From Sapria himalayana (lineage: Eukaryota; Streptophyta; Magnoliopsida; Malpighiales; Rafflesiaceae): a stretch of 64,000 nt of DNA. Both the position numbers and the translations under genes were made by a program. Under the pieces are notes generated by a model that did no database searches, had not been told where the DNA came from, and saw nothing but the letters and a program-made list of their open reading frames with translations. The stretch lies in NCBI GenBank assembly GCA_029783825.1, contig JAREIK010011483.1, positions 62,001 to 126,000 of the forward strand, read 5' to 3'. Below, one piece after another: positions 15,001-27,500 of the stretch; the first letter of the stretch is position 1; every line of letters begins with the position of its first letter.

Positions 15001-18000
15001 ATTTATTTTGTAATTAATATTTCTATAAAAATAAACTGATAAATAATTAAAATAATTATTTAAACTTATAATGAAAACTAATAAAACTAAGATGTATGAT
15101 TTATTATTTAGACTATAACAATTTAATGTTTTAAGTATTTATGGGCTTTAGGGTTTAAGAGTTTAGTCATTTTAGTATTTAGTCATTAGTGGTTTATAGG
15201 TTTTATAACCTTTTAAAATATAATAATTTTTAAATTTTTTTTTTAAAAAGTGAATACAATATAAAGTTATAACAATAATAATAGTTATATATCATATAAA
15301 TTCAATATAAACTATTTTATTGATATTTAATATAATAATGATCATAAAAAAGTAATAACCTATTATTAATAAGATAAATATTGTTTAAAATATATTTGCA
15401 AAACCTAAAATGACTCAAAATCAAAGTGAAATATTTTACTAAATATTAATTTTAAATTTTTAAATTTTATATCCATTTATAAGCCTATATATTTTTTAAT
15501 TAAAAATAAATTATTAAAATTATATTTTCCTCACTAATAATTTATTTTTTAATTTATATTTCTATAAAATTAAATTAATAAATAATTAAAATGTATATTT
15601 AAAATTATAATGAATACTAATAAAAATGAGATTTATGATTTATTATTTAGAGTATAACTATTTAATTGTTTAAGTTTTTTTGTAGTTTTGGGGTTAAGGA
15701 GATTATTGATTTATATGTTTACACATTTAGGTGTTTATAGGTTTTATTTAATCAATAAAATAACAAAAAATTTATTTTTATGAATTTTAGTGATTTTCAA
15801 ATTTTATAACCTTTAAAAATATAATAATTTTTTAATAGTTATAAAATATGAATACAATACGTAGTTATAATAATATTAATAATTATATTTGTTGTAGATT
15901 CAATGTAAAAAAATGTATTAATATAGATTATAAAAATGATCAAAAAATAAATTAATAAACTATTATTAATAAGATAGATATTAATTAAAATATATTTGCA
16001 AAACCTAAAATAATTCAAAATAAAGTAAATTATATTACTAAATAAAACTTTATATTTTTGAAATTTTGTTTATTTTTATAAGCTTATTTTTTTCATCAAA
16101 AATAATTTATTTAAATTATATCTGTCTCACTCATTATTTATTTTGTAATTAATTTTTCTATAAAAATAATCTAAAAAAAAAATTAAAATGAATTTTTAAA
16201 ATTATAATGAATACAAATAAAAATGAGATACATTATTTATTATTTAGGTTATATAGGCTTAATGGTTTAAGTATTTAGGGGGTTTTGGGGTTTAGTAGTC
16301 TAGAGATTTAAATGTTAGGCATTTAGTGTTTATAAGTTTTATTTAAATAATAAATAATAAAAAATTATTTTTGTGATTTTTTTATCATTTTGAAGGTTAA
16401 AACCTTTAAAAATATAAAAATTTTTAAATTTTTTTCAAATGTAAATATAATTTTTAGTTATTATAACATAAGAATTATAAGACATTTTAATTGAATATAA
16501 GTAATTTTATTGTTCGATATTATAAAAATGATCAAATAATAAATTAATAAACTATTTTTAATAAGATTGATCGCAATTAAAAAATAATTGTAAAACCTAT
16601 ATATAATGATTCAAAATCAATGTAAAATATATTACTAAATAATAATTTTTTGTTTTTAAATTTTTACTTCTTTATATAAGCTTATTTTTTTTGATTAAAA
16701 ATAAATTATTAAAATTATATGTCTCACGCATTATTTATTCTGTGATTGATATTTCTATAAAAATTAAACTAATAAATAATTAAAATGAATATTTAAATTA
16801 TAATGAATACAAATTAAAATGAGATTTATGATTTATTAAATGTGGTATACCGGTTTAATTGTTTGATTATTTAGGAGTTTTGTCATTTAGGTGTTTAGCA
16901 ATTTATGTTTTTATGCATTTATTGGTTTATAGGTTTTATTTATATAATAAAAATTCAAAATTCTTTTTTTGATTTTTTTTGATTTTCAAAGATTTTAATC
17001 TTTGAAAATAAAATAATTTTTAAAATTTTTTGAAATGTGAATACAATGTATACTTATATTAATCTTACTAATTATATATCATATAAATTCAATATAAATA
17101 ATTTTAATGATAGATATTATAATAATGATCAAAAATTAAATGAATAAACTATTATTAATAATATAAATATTAATTAAAATATATTTACATAACACAAAAT
17201 GATTCAAAATCAAATCAAAATATATTACTAAATAATAATTTTTAATTTTTAAAATTTTACTTCTTTTTTTAAAATTATATTTCTTTTTATTAAAATAAAT
17301 TATTTAAATAATATTTGAATCACTCGAAATTTATTTTGTAATTAATTTTTATAAAAAATTAAACTATAAATAATTAAAATGAATATTTAAAATTTTAATA
17401 AATTTTAATAAAAATGAGATTTATTATTTATTAAGTGGTATATAGCTGTTAAAAGGTTTATGTATTTAGGGGTTTTGGGATTTATGAGCTTATTGATTTA
17501 AGCAAGTAAGCATTTAATGATCTATAGGTTTTATTTAAAAAATGAAATAACAAAAAATTTATTTTTATTATTTTTTCTCATTTTTTAAGGTTATAACCTT
17601 TGAAAATATAATAAATTTTAAATAATTTTCAAAATGAATTCTATATTTAGTTATAATAAGCATTATATTTATATATCATATAAATTCAATATAAACTATT
17701 TTATTGATAAATATTCTAATAATGATCAAAACATAAATTAATAATTTATTATTAATAAGATAGATATCAATTATAATATAATTACAAAACCTAAAATAAT
17801 TCAGAAGCAAAGCAAAATATATTACTATATAATAATTTTTTGTTTTAAAATTTTTTTTTCTTTTAAAAAGTTTATCTATATTATTTTGATGAAAAATAAT
17901 TTATATAAATTATATTTGTGTAACTCATAAATAATGTTGTAATTAATATTTATATAAAAATAAACAAATAAATAATTTAATTTGAATATTTAAAATTAAA

Positions 18001-18150
18001 ATTAAAAAAAATGAGATTTATTCTTTATTATGTAGGATATACCTGTTTAATTTAAATTAGATCTGTCTCACTAATAATTTATTTTGTAATTAATATTTCT
18101 ATAAAAATAAACTGATAAATAATTAAAATAAAAATTAAAATTATAATGAA
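12066..18150 (-). repeat. AT-rich ~590-bp satellite array, reverse orientation, block 1
   Basis: Monomers in the order F (12.15 kb), G (12.75), F (13.47, long form), E (13.95), D (14.55), C (15.15), B (15.7), A (16.3), I (16.9), J (17.5), and the start of a long-form F (18.0), which module U interrupts. The palindromic core is intact at 12,836. It is shortened to GGTACC at 12,243-12,248, cut by a deletion at about 13,587, and cut by another at about 15,204. The remaining cores are present but mutated. No gene is seen: the only ORF of note (14,707-14,889, minus strand) is the monomer-linked hydrophobic frame found in many other copies. Confidence 0.92.
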
Positions 18151-19074
18151 TAATTTTAATTGTTGAGGATGCTATTTATATTGATTATTGTAATTTCTTC
18201 TAAATATCTCTCATGCACACACTCAAAGCAATTTTTTTTAAACATAGTTCACCTCTAAAAAAATAACCACCTTGTAGCCTATTAGTACAAACTACCCCTG
18301 GGGTGGTTTGAGCAGGGGAAGATGTATTGGCTCTCTTTTAATGAAGAATCAAAAAATTTATTTTATTGGCATGTCTAAGCCTTTTTTTTATATCCTCATG
18401 GATATGAAAAGTATCATTTCTTTCTTTTTATATTAAATGAGTTATGTTTACAAGCTCATAATACCCAAAAAGTTGTAAATAAATCATATTAAAATGTATA
18501 AAAGGTTTTAATAATTGCTCAAAATATTAGTCTTGCATATTGACACTTGAGGTCACAAATCAAAGAAAAATGCCATAGTGATATTTCCAATCCTAAGAAT
18601 TTTAGCTATAGAAAGTTATTAAGAGTAATACTTGAGCTTTTAATATTTATAGGGTCATGACTTTTGCTCTTGAGGAATGTCCAAAGTTACAATCATTCCT
18701 AGTGCAATGACTTTGCAATATAAAGATAAAATGCACAAGCTATGGTCATATCCAATATGTGACCCAGTATTATAGTGATAAAATATGTATTCATGATCAT
18801 TCTTAGTGCCATAACAATATGTTCAACAGAGAGACACAAGTTATGGCATATTCACATCAATATGATTTTGTATTCTAGAGACAAAATATACAATCATGAC
18901 CATTGCTAATGCTACAATAATCTAAAGCAAGAAAGAGATTGAATACATAACTCACCCCTTGAGTCATGACTTTGTGTTACATATACAAAAAGATAAATCT
19001 GTGACATTCCTAAAAGTTGTGAATTTCAATTTAAATTTAACACTTAGTCATTTGATTATAAAAGTACAAAACAT

Positions 19075-19154
19075 GAGATTTAGGATTTAGGGTTTATGGA
19101 CCATGGATATAGTTTATAGTTTACGGTTTAGGATTTAAAGTTTAGGGTTTATGG
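19075..19154 (+). repeat. Degenerate telomere-like (TTTAGGG) tract, copy 1
   Basis: About 80 bp made of loosely repeated heptamer-like words: GATTTAGGATTTAGGGTTTA, then GTTTACGGTTTAGGATTTAA and GTTTAGGGTTTATGG. Two exact plant-type TTTAGGG units are present among variants. It lies directly before the poly-T tract and is shared with the second module copy (48,118-48,194), so it predates the duplication. It is too short and degenerate to be a former chromosome end. Confidence 0.6.
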
Positions 19155-19192
19155 TTTTTTTTTGTTTTTTTTTGGAAAATACACACTTTATT
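19155..19192 (-). other. Poly(A)-like 3' end on the minus strand, copy 1
   Basis: The plus strand has a T tract broken by one G (19,155-19,173), followed 14 bp later by TTTATT (19,187-19,192). On the minus strand this reads AATAAA followed by poly(A), the layout of a polyadenylated transcript end. The sequence to the right (19,193 to about 20,480) would then be the body of a retroposed transcript running right to left. Both module copies keep this arrangement (48,195-48,233 in copy 2). No conserved reading frame is evident in the body. This is an inference from layout; AT-rich DNA can give such a pattern by chance. Confidence 0.35.
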
Positions 19193-19560
19193 TATCATTT
19201 AGGCACACAACTTACAAGAGACTAAAAAGCTGACTAAATTAGGCCAACACACCAAATCATATGCACCTTAATGATTCTATGCATAAAATACATAAAAAAA
19301 CATAATTCCTAATAATTCCAAGCGTACGAAACAACTAAAATCACCTGGCATTCCCGGACTTCAGAGTTAGCATTGAGTCATTATGCGCACTGCTTCATTT
19401 CAATTCAGATTTTTTCAAGCCTTTTGGAGGAACGTGAATGATGCACCATATTAAAACTATGCAAATATAAGATTGTGCATGTGTGTGACATGCAGCATTA
19501 AGCGTTTGCCTATGTCATTGCTATGCAATGGAATACATGTAAAACTGAATACCCATAAAT

Positions 19561-19662
19561 CCACAAGTCCATAACTATGGCACTTTGTTAATTCATTCTC
19601 ACCATCAAATTCCACAAGTCCATAACTATGGCACTTTGTTAATTCATTCTCACCATCAAATT
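19561..19662. repeat. 51-bp exact tandem duplication
   Basis: The 51-bp unit beginning CCACAAGTCCATAACTATGG and ending ACCATCAAATT is present twice with no mismatch that I can see (19,561-19,611 and 19,612-19,662). The paralogous module has a single, diverged copy near 48,602-48,652, so the duplication happened in this copy after the modules separated. Its length is a multiple of three, which is why it shows as a repeated 17-residue block in a minus-strand ORF (19,457-19,681). That ORF has no other support. Confidence 0.9.
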
Positions 19663-20497
19663 CCATATTCTTTTGCTCCAATGATCTTCAAAGAAGTATC
19701 TCTTGGGTTAGACTGCTTCCTCTTCGAGTTCCAAGAAGTCGCTGTATGTTGCACCAACAAAATATCAAAAAACATGCATGCATCGGTGTGCATGTGTAAT
19801 GAGGTCCATCTCATAGTCTAATTATCTACACGTACAACCAACCTAGAATACAAGTAAAATTACAAAATGCTAACAAGTTCGATCTTCTGCTCCCCGGAGT
19901 GTAGCATCGACTAATGTGTATTTACAAAATGCATTAGTGGGCCCCACTTAGAGATACTCATGGGTCCAGTTGCCCTCATTGCTTGCTACATAGAGAACAG
20001 ACAAGATTGTGTGTGTGTGAGTATGTCATGATACGTCTCTACAAGTACATGGTGCATACAAAGTTCAAAATACAAATAAGACTACAAACATATAAACTAC
20101 AAGTTTGAATCTTTCGCTCCCGTATGGCTGGTCTGGATTCCATTGCTTACTGGCCCTGCTTGGTGATGCTTCGGATTTTACCAGCTCTCTAATTAATCAT
20201 GGATTACCTGCTACTCCTGTTGGGTGACAGTTGGGTGGCCCTCTATGCTGCCTGATATGACTAGTGGGACCCACTACTAGCTACTCCTGGATTTACTCCC
20301 GACCAATTTGCTCGATCTCGTCAGTTGTCTGAATGTTATCATCCCGGCTTGCTTGTGGGGCCCTCTACTAGCTGGTGGCCCATAGTTCTGGCTGCTTCCA
20401 TGACTTGCTGGCCCCTCTTAATGTTACACCAAAATGGACAAAATTATGTGCACGTGTTTACTGTGGTTCGTCACTATGTGTGTGTGCTGTAGTAGTA

Positions 20498-23400
20498 TCA
20501 GGGTTTAGGTGTTTAGTAATTTAATTATTTAGGTGTTTTGTGTTTTATAGGTTTTATTTAAATATTTAAATAACAAAAAAATTATTTTTATGATTTTTTT
20601 TTATTTTCACGCCTATAACCATTGAAAATATTATAATTTTTAATTTTTTTTAAATGTTAATACAATATTTAATTATAATAATCATAAAAATTAAATATCA
20701 TGTAAATTTAATATAAATAATTTTATTGATCGATTTTATAATAGTGATCATAAAAAAGATTAATAAACTATTATTAATAAGATAGATATTAATTAAAATA
20801 TATTGGCATAACATAAAATGATTCAAAATCAAAGTAAAATATATTACTAAATAATAAATTTTTATTTTTAAATTTTTGATTCTTTTTATAAGCTTATAAA
20901 TTTTTTTGATGAAGATAAATTAATTAAATTATATTTGTCTCATTCATAATTTTATTTTGCAATTAATATTTCTATAAAAATAAACAAATAAATAATTAAA
21001 ATGAATATTAAAATTATAATGAATACAAATAAAAATGAGATTTATGATTAATTATTTAGGGAATACCGGTTTAATGCTTAAAGTATTTAAAAGTTTAGGA
21101 GTTTAGTGATTTAAGTGTTTAGGCATTTAGTAGTTTATATGTTTTATTTAAATAATGAAATAACAAAAAAATTATTTTTCAAATTTTTTATCAATTTTGA
21201 AGGTTATAACGTTTATAAATATAATAACTTTTAAATCTTTTTCAAATGTGAATACAATTATTTAGTTATAATAAACATAATAATTATATATCATGTAAAT
21301 TAAAAATAAACAATTTTATTGATATATATTAATAAACTAAATATAAATATAATAATGATCAAAAAATAAATTAATTAACTATTATTTATTGATAGATATT
21401 TATATATTATTTATAAATACTTAAACCTTTAAAGATGGTTTAAATGTTTAAGTATTTAAGGGTTTTGGGGTTTAGGAGTTTAATGATTTAAGCATTTAGG
21501 CATTTAGTAGTTTATAGGTTTTATATAAACAATAAAATAACAAAAAATTTATTTTTGTGATTTGATCTCATTTTCAAAGATGATAACCTTTAAAAATATA
21601 ATAATTTTTAAATTATTTTCAAATGTAAATATAATATTTAGTTATAATAATCAATATATTTATATATCATATAAATTCAATATAAATAATTTTATTGATA
21701 AATATTCTAATAATGATCAAAAAATAAATTAATAATCTATTATTAATAAGATAGATATCAATTAAAATATAATTACAAAACCTAAAATGAATCAGAAGAA
21801 AAACAAAATATATTACTATATAATAATTTTTTGTTTTGAAATTTTTTTCTCTTTTAAAAAGTTTATTAATAATTTTTTGATGAAAAATAATTTATATAAA
21901 TTATATTTGTCTAACTCAATTTATTTTGTAATTAATATTTATATATAAATAAACAAATAATTAATTAAAATGAATATTAAAAATTATAATGAAAAAAAAA
22001 TGAGATTTATTATTTATTATTTAGGGATACCGGTTTAATTTAAATTAGATTTGTCTCACTAATAATTTATTTTGTAATTAATATTCTATAAAAATAAACT
22101 GATAAATATTTAAAATAAAAATTTAAAATTATACTGAATAAAATTTAAAATGAGATTTATGATTTATTATTAATGTATACAAGTTAAATGGATTAAGTAT
22201 TTAGAGGTTTTTTCATTTAGGATTTTTGCAATTTATGGTTTTAGGCTTGTAGTGGTTTATACGTTTTATTTAAAAAAATAAAAGATAAAAAAAAATTTTT
22301 ATAATTTTTTCTCATTTTCATAGATTATAACCTTAGAAAATATAATAATATTTAAAATTTTTTGAAATGTGAATACAATACTTAGTTATAATAATATTAA
22401 TAATTATATATCATATAAATTCAATATAAAGAATTTTTTGGATATATATTATAATAATGATCAAAATTAAATTTATAAACTATTGATATTAAGATTGATA
22501 TTAATTAAAAAATAATTACAAAACCCAAATTGATTCAAAATAATAGTAAAATATATTTCTGGATAACAATATTTAATTTTTAATTTTTCAATTCTTTTAT
22601 AAGCATAAATATTTTTTAAATTATATTTGTCGCACTAATAATTTATTTTGTAATATATATTTTTAAAAAAATTAACTATTAAATCATTAAAATGAATATT
22701 TAAAATTATAATAAATAGAATTAAAAATTAGATTTATTAATTATAAAGTAGTATATAGCAGTTTAATGGTGATGGTCTTTTGGTATTACGGGGTTTAGGA
22801 GTTTACTGATTTAACTATGCATGCATTTAGTGGTTTATAGGTGTTCTTTAAAAAAAATATCAAAAAATTTATTTTTCTTATTTACTGATATTTTCAAAGG
22901 TTATAACCTTTGAAAATATAATAATTTTTAAATTTTTTTCAAAAGTGAATACAATATTTAATTATAATAATCAATATATTTATATATCATATAAATTCAA
23001 TATAAATATTTTTATTGATAAATATTCTAATAACGATCAAAGAATAAATTAATAATCTATTATTAATAAGATTGACATTAATTTAAATATAATTACAAAA
23101 CCTAAAATGATTCAGAAACAAAACAAAATATATTACTATATAATAAATTTTTGTTTTGAATTTTTTTTCTTTTAAAAAGTTTATTTATATTTTTTTGATG
23201 AAAAATAATAATATAAATTATATTTATCTAACTCAATTTATTCTGTAATTAATAATTACATAAAAAAATGAAGAAATAATTAAATTGAATATTTTAAATT
23301 ATAATGAAAAAAATAATATTGAGATTTATTATTTAGGGTATTCAGGATTAAAATGATTATCTATATATGGTTTTCAAGATTTAGGACTAATTGATTTAAG

Positions 23401-23930
23401 TATTTAGGCATTAAGTGGTTTATAGGATTTATTTAAACAATGAAATTACAAAAAAAATTATTTTTGTTATTTTTTCACATTTTCAAAGGTTATAACATTT
23501 GAAAATATAATAATTTTAAAATTTTTTTAAAATGTGAATAAAATATTTAGTAATAATAATCATTATAATTAAATATAATATAAACTAATTATAAATAATT
23601 TTAATGATAGATATGATATCAATTATCAAAAAATAAATTAAAAAACAATTATTAATATGATAGATATAAATTAAAATATAATTACAAAACCTAAACTGAT
23701 TCAAAATCAATGTGAAATTTATTACTAAATAATAATTTTTTGTTTTAAAATTTTTACTTCTTTTTATAAAATTATATATTTTTTTTATTAAAAGTAAATT
23801 ATTAATATTATATTTGTCTGACTAATTATTTATTTTGTAATTAATATTTATGTAAAAAATAAACTAATAAATATTTAAAATTAATATTTAAAATTATAAT
23901 GAATACAAATTAAAATGAGATTTAAGATTT
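20498..23930 (-). repeat. AT-rich satellite array, reverse orientation, block 2
   Basis: Resumes directly after module U. It contains rearranged monomers near 20,500-21,480, including a fused unit at about 21,328-21,460 with the marker ACCTTTAAAGATGGTTTAAA, then a long-form F (22,030-22,250), G (22.75 kb) and H (23.35 kb). The same order and the same fused unit (about 50,822-50,980) follow the second copy of module U, so the satellite on this side was duplicated with the module. Palindromic cores are visible near 20,612, 21,204, 21,575, 22,322, 22,897 and 23,484. Confidence 0.9.
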
Positions 23931-23935
23931 ATTAT

Positions 23936-24506
23936 AACTATATCTGCAATTTATTTTTTGATAATCTGTTTGTATAAACAAATATTTTTTATTTTTTAAT
24001 ATTTTCATTAAGTGCAGGAAAGGAAATATTAAAGGCCAGGGATGCAGTAGTAGCATAATAACGGAGGTCTTGCTTACCGGACAGTGGGCCAAAATTGGAG
24101 CAGAACCTGACCCGTCTCATGATCCGACCCACTCCAGTTAAATGAATCAAAAGAAATTTTAATATAAAATGTTTTATAATTTTATTTTCGGGTGGTCGTT
24201 TTTGGACCCGTGGAACTGTTCATCGTCTTTCTCTCTTCTCTCTGTGCGATTTATCACGACTATTATATGTGTTTCATACTGTAAGATATTTATGTTGCTT
24301 TAATCTGTAATGCAAAAGCATTTTCTGGTGGATATAGTTAGTCGTACTAAATGACTAGCAAACAACATTATTTTCGGTGTTTATTTCTCATTTTTTGATT
24401 CTATCATGGATGGTTGCTGAATTGGGATATATATATTGCTTGTTTTCTATTGTTTCTGTGTTTCTGTATTTCAATCTCAATACCATGGAAGCACAATTGC
24501 CCAACA
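23936..24506. mobile_element. Solo LTR (copy 1), 5' end decayed
   Basis: A 571-bp non-satellite block flanked by the direct repeat ATTAT (23,931-23,935 and 24,507-24,511) within an otherwise continuous monomer. The right end is CCCAACA. The left end is degraded here (AACTATATC) but is TGTTGTATA in the matching copy at 53,392, giving classic TGTTG...CAACA LTR ends with a 5-bp target duplication. The interior holds pyrimidine-rich CTTTCTCTCTTCTCTCTG and an upstream TATAAAATG. There is no primer-binding site, polypurine tract or internal retrotransposon coding sequence on either side, so it is a solo LTR and not an end of a full element. An ORF at 24,377-24,562 is interrupted in the other copy and is not a gene. 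In AT-rich DNA a 5-bp repeat is weak evidence alone; the paired termini make the call. Confidence 0.72.
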
Positions 24507-24511
24507 ATTAT

Positions 24512-27500
24512 ATATGGTATACATGTTTAATGGATCGATTATTTAGGGGTTTTGTCGTTTAGGAGTTTAACAATTTATGTTTTTAGGCATTTAGTGGTAT
24601 ATAGGTTTTATCTATATAATAATTTTTTGATTTTTTTTAGATTTTGAAAGGTTATATAACCTTTAAAAATAAAATAATTTTTAAAATCTTTTGAAATGTT
24701 AATACAATGTATAATTATATTAATCTTATTAATTATATATCATATAAATTCAATATAAATAATTTTAATGATAGATATTATAATAATGATACAAAATTAA
24801 ATTAATAAACTATTATTAATAATATAAATATTAATTAAAATATATTTAAATAATAAAAATGATTCAAAATTAAATAAAAATATATTACTAAATAATAATA
24901 TTTAATTTTTAATTTTTTCCATCTTTTTATAAGCTTATATTTTTTTATGATTAAAAATAAAATATATAAATAATATCTGTCTCACTCGAAATTTATTTTG
25001 TAATTAATTTTTGTAAAAAATTAAAATATAAATAATTAAAATGAATATTTAAAATTATAATAAATAGAAATAAAAATGAGATTTATTATTTATTAAGTAG
25101 TATACAGCTGTTATAAAGTTTATGTATTTAGGGGTTTCAGGTTTTATGAGCTACTGATTTAAGTAAGTAAACATTTAGTGGTCTATGGGTTTTATTTAAA
25201 AAAGAAATAACAAAAAATTTATTTTTTGTATTCTTTCTCATTTTTTAAGATTATAACCATTGAAAATATAATAATTTTTAAATTTTTTTGAAAAGTGAAT
25301 ACAATATTTATTTATAATAATCATAATAATTATATATCATATAAATTCAATATAAACAATTTTATTGATAGATATTCTAATAATTATCAAAAAATAAATT
25401 AAAAATCTATTAAGAATAAGATTGATATTACTTAAAATATAATATCAAAACCGAAATTGATTCATAAGCAAAACAAAATATATCAATAAATAATAATTAT
25501 TTGTTTTTAAATTTTTATTATTTTTATATGCTTATATATTTTTTGATTAATAATATTATTAATTAATTATATTTTTAACTCATAATTAATTTTATAATTA
25601 ATAAAAATATAAAAATAAAAAACTAAACAATCAAAATTAATTTTTTAAATTATAAAGAAAACAAATAAAAATGAGATTTATTAAATATTATTTAGGGTAT
25701 ATCGGTTTAAGAATTATCTATATAGGGTATCGGGATTTTTTAGTTTAGTGATTTAAGTGCTTAGACATATAGTGGTGTATAGGTTTTATTTAAACAATGA
25801 AATAACGAAAAAAATTTATATTTTTTTATTTTTTGATATTTTCAAATGTTATAATCTTTTAAAATATAATAATTTTAAAATTTTTTTCAAAAGTGAATAC
25901 TATATTAGTTATAATATATATTATATTATATATCATATAAATTCAATATAAACATTTTTATTGAAAATCATTCTATTAATGATCAAAAAATAAATTAATA
26001 ATCAATAATTAATAAGATAGATATCAATTGAAATATATTTAAAAAACCTAAAATGATTCAAAAGCAAAGCAACATATATTACTATATAATAATTTTTTCT
26101 TTTGAAATTTTCTTTCTTTTAAAAAGTTTCTCTATATTTTTTTGATGAAAAATAATTTATATTAATTATATTTCTGTAACTCTTAATTTAAATTAGATCT
26201 GTCTCACAAATAATTTATTTTGTAATTAATATTTTATTTAAAGATAAAAACTTAAATTTTTTATTTAAAGAATGAAAAAATAAAAAATTAAATTTTTTAT
26301 TTAAAGAATGAAAAAATAAAAAATTAAATTTTTTGATTTTTTTAATTTTTGAAATTTATAACCTTTGAAAATATAATAATTTTTAATTTTATTTAAATGT
26401 TAATATAATATTTAGTTATAATATTCTTAAAAATTATATATAATGTAAACTCAATATAAATAATTTTATTTATAGATATTATAATAATGATCAATAAAAA
26501 AATAATATACTATTATTAATAAGAATGATATAAATAAAAATATAATTGCAAAAACAATAATGATTCAAAATAAAAATAAAATATATTACAAAATAATTAA
26601 TTTTTGTTTTAAAATTTTGCCTCTTTTTATAAGCATATATTTTTTTTGATAAAAATTAAATTATTTAAAATAGATCTGTCTCACTAATAATTTATTTTGT
26701 AATTAATCTTTCTATAAAAATAAACTGATAAATAATTAAAATAAATATTTAAAATTATACTGAATAAAAATTAAAATGAGATTTATGATTTATTATTAAT
26801 GTATAGTAGTTTAATTGTTTTGACATTTAGGAATTTAGAGATTTATGTTTTTAGGTAATTAGTATTTTAAAGGTTTTATTTAAACAAAAAAATAACATAA
26901 AAATTTGTAATATTTTCTCATTTTCAAAGGTTATAACCCGTGAAAATATAATAAAATTTAAGATTTTCTGATATTTGAAAATAATATTTGTTATAATAAT
27001 ATTAATATTTATATATCATATAAATTCAATATAAATAATTTTATTGATAGATATTATAATAATGATCAAAAATTAATTTTATAAACCATTAATAATAAGA
27101 TAGATACTAATTAAAAAATATTTTGGTAACCCAAATTGATTTAAAATTAAAGTAAAATATATTATTGAATAATAATTTTTAATTTTTAAATTTTACTTCT
27201 TTTATAAGCGTACATATATTTTTGATTAAAAATAAATTATTTAAATTATATTAGTCGCACTCATAATTTATTTTGTAATAAATATTTCTATAAAAATAAA
27301 CTAATAAATAATTAAAATAAAAATTTAAAATTATAATAAATAAAATAAAAATTAGATTTATTAATTATTAAATATTATATAGCATTTTAATGGTTTATGT
27401 ATTTAGGCATTACGAGATTTAGGAGTTTACTAATTTAATTGTATTTTCATTTAGTGGTTTATAGGTTTTATTTAAAAAATAAAATAACAAAAAATTTATT

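Larger units (their letters stand above)
18151..20497. other. Non-satellite module U, copy 1
   Basis: Sequence of ordinary plant base composition begins abruptly in a satellite monomer and ends where satellite resumes (GGGTTTAGGTGTTTAGTAATT). It matches the module at 46,999-49,998 along its whole length. Relative to that copy it lacks about 190 bp at the left end and the GC-rich MITE, and it has an extra 51-bp tandem duplication. Its parts are: a 900-bp AT-rich left part; a stretch of telomere-like motifs (19,075-19,154); a poly-T tract with a reverse AATAAA (19,155-19,192); and a right half with GGCCC-rich stretches. I recognise no protein domain, and the few ORFs (for example 19,457-19,681 minus, 19,585-19,821 plus) are not preserved in the other copy. 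I could not find convincing terminal repeats or a target-site duplication, so its class is unknown. Confidence 0.8.

Noticed and set aside
19075..19154. True interstitial telomere or former chromosome end
   Set aside because: Only two exact TTTAGGG units occur within 80 bp, with many variants; the tract is too short and degenerate, and it was copied with module U.
24377..24562. 61-residue ORF at the right end of the solo LTR
   Set aside because: It runs out of the LTR into satellite, and the matching copy near 53,840-54,030 carries a stop in the same frame.
25757..25951. Recurrent MxxHxVVYxFYL-type ORF (also 5,537-5,746 minus and 35,163-35,399 plus)
   Set aside because: It begins in the conserved GCATTTAGTGGTTTATAGG box and occurs at the same monomer position each time. 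It is a reading of the satellite, opposite in strand to the other recurrent frame, with Lys/Ile/Asn/Phe composition and no domain.
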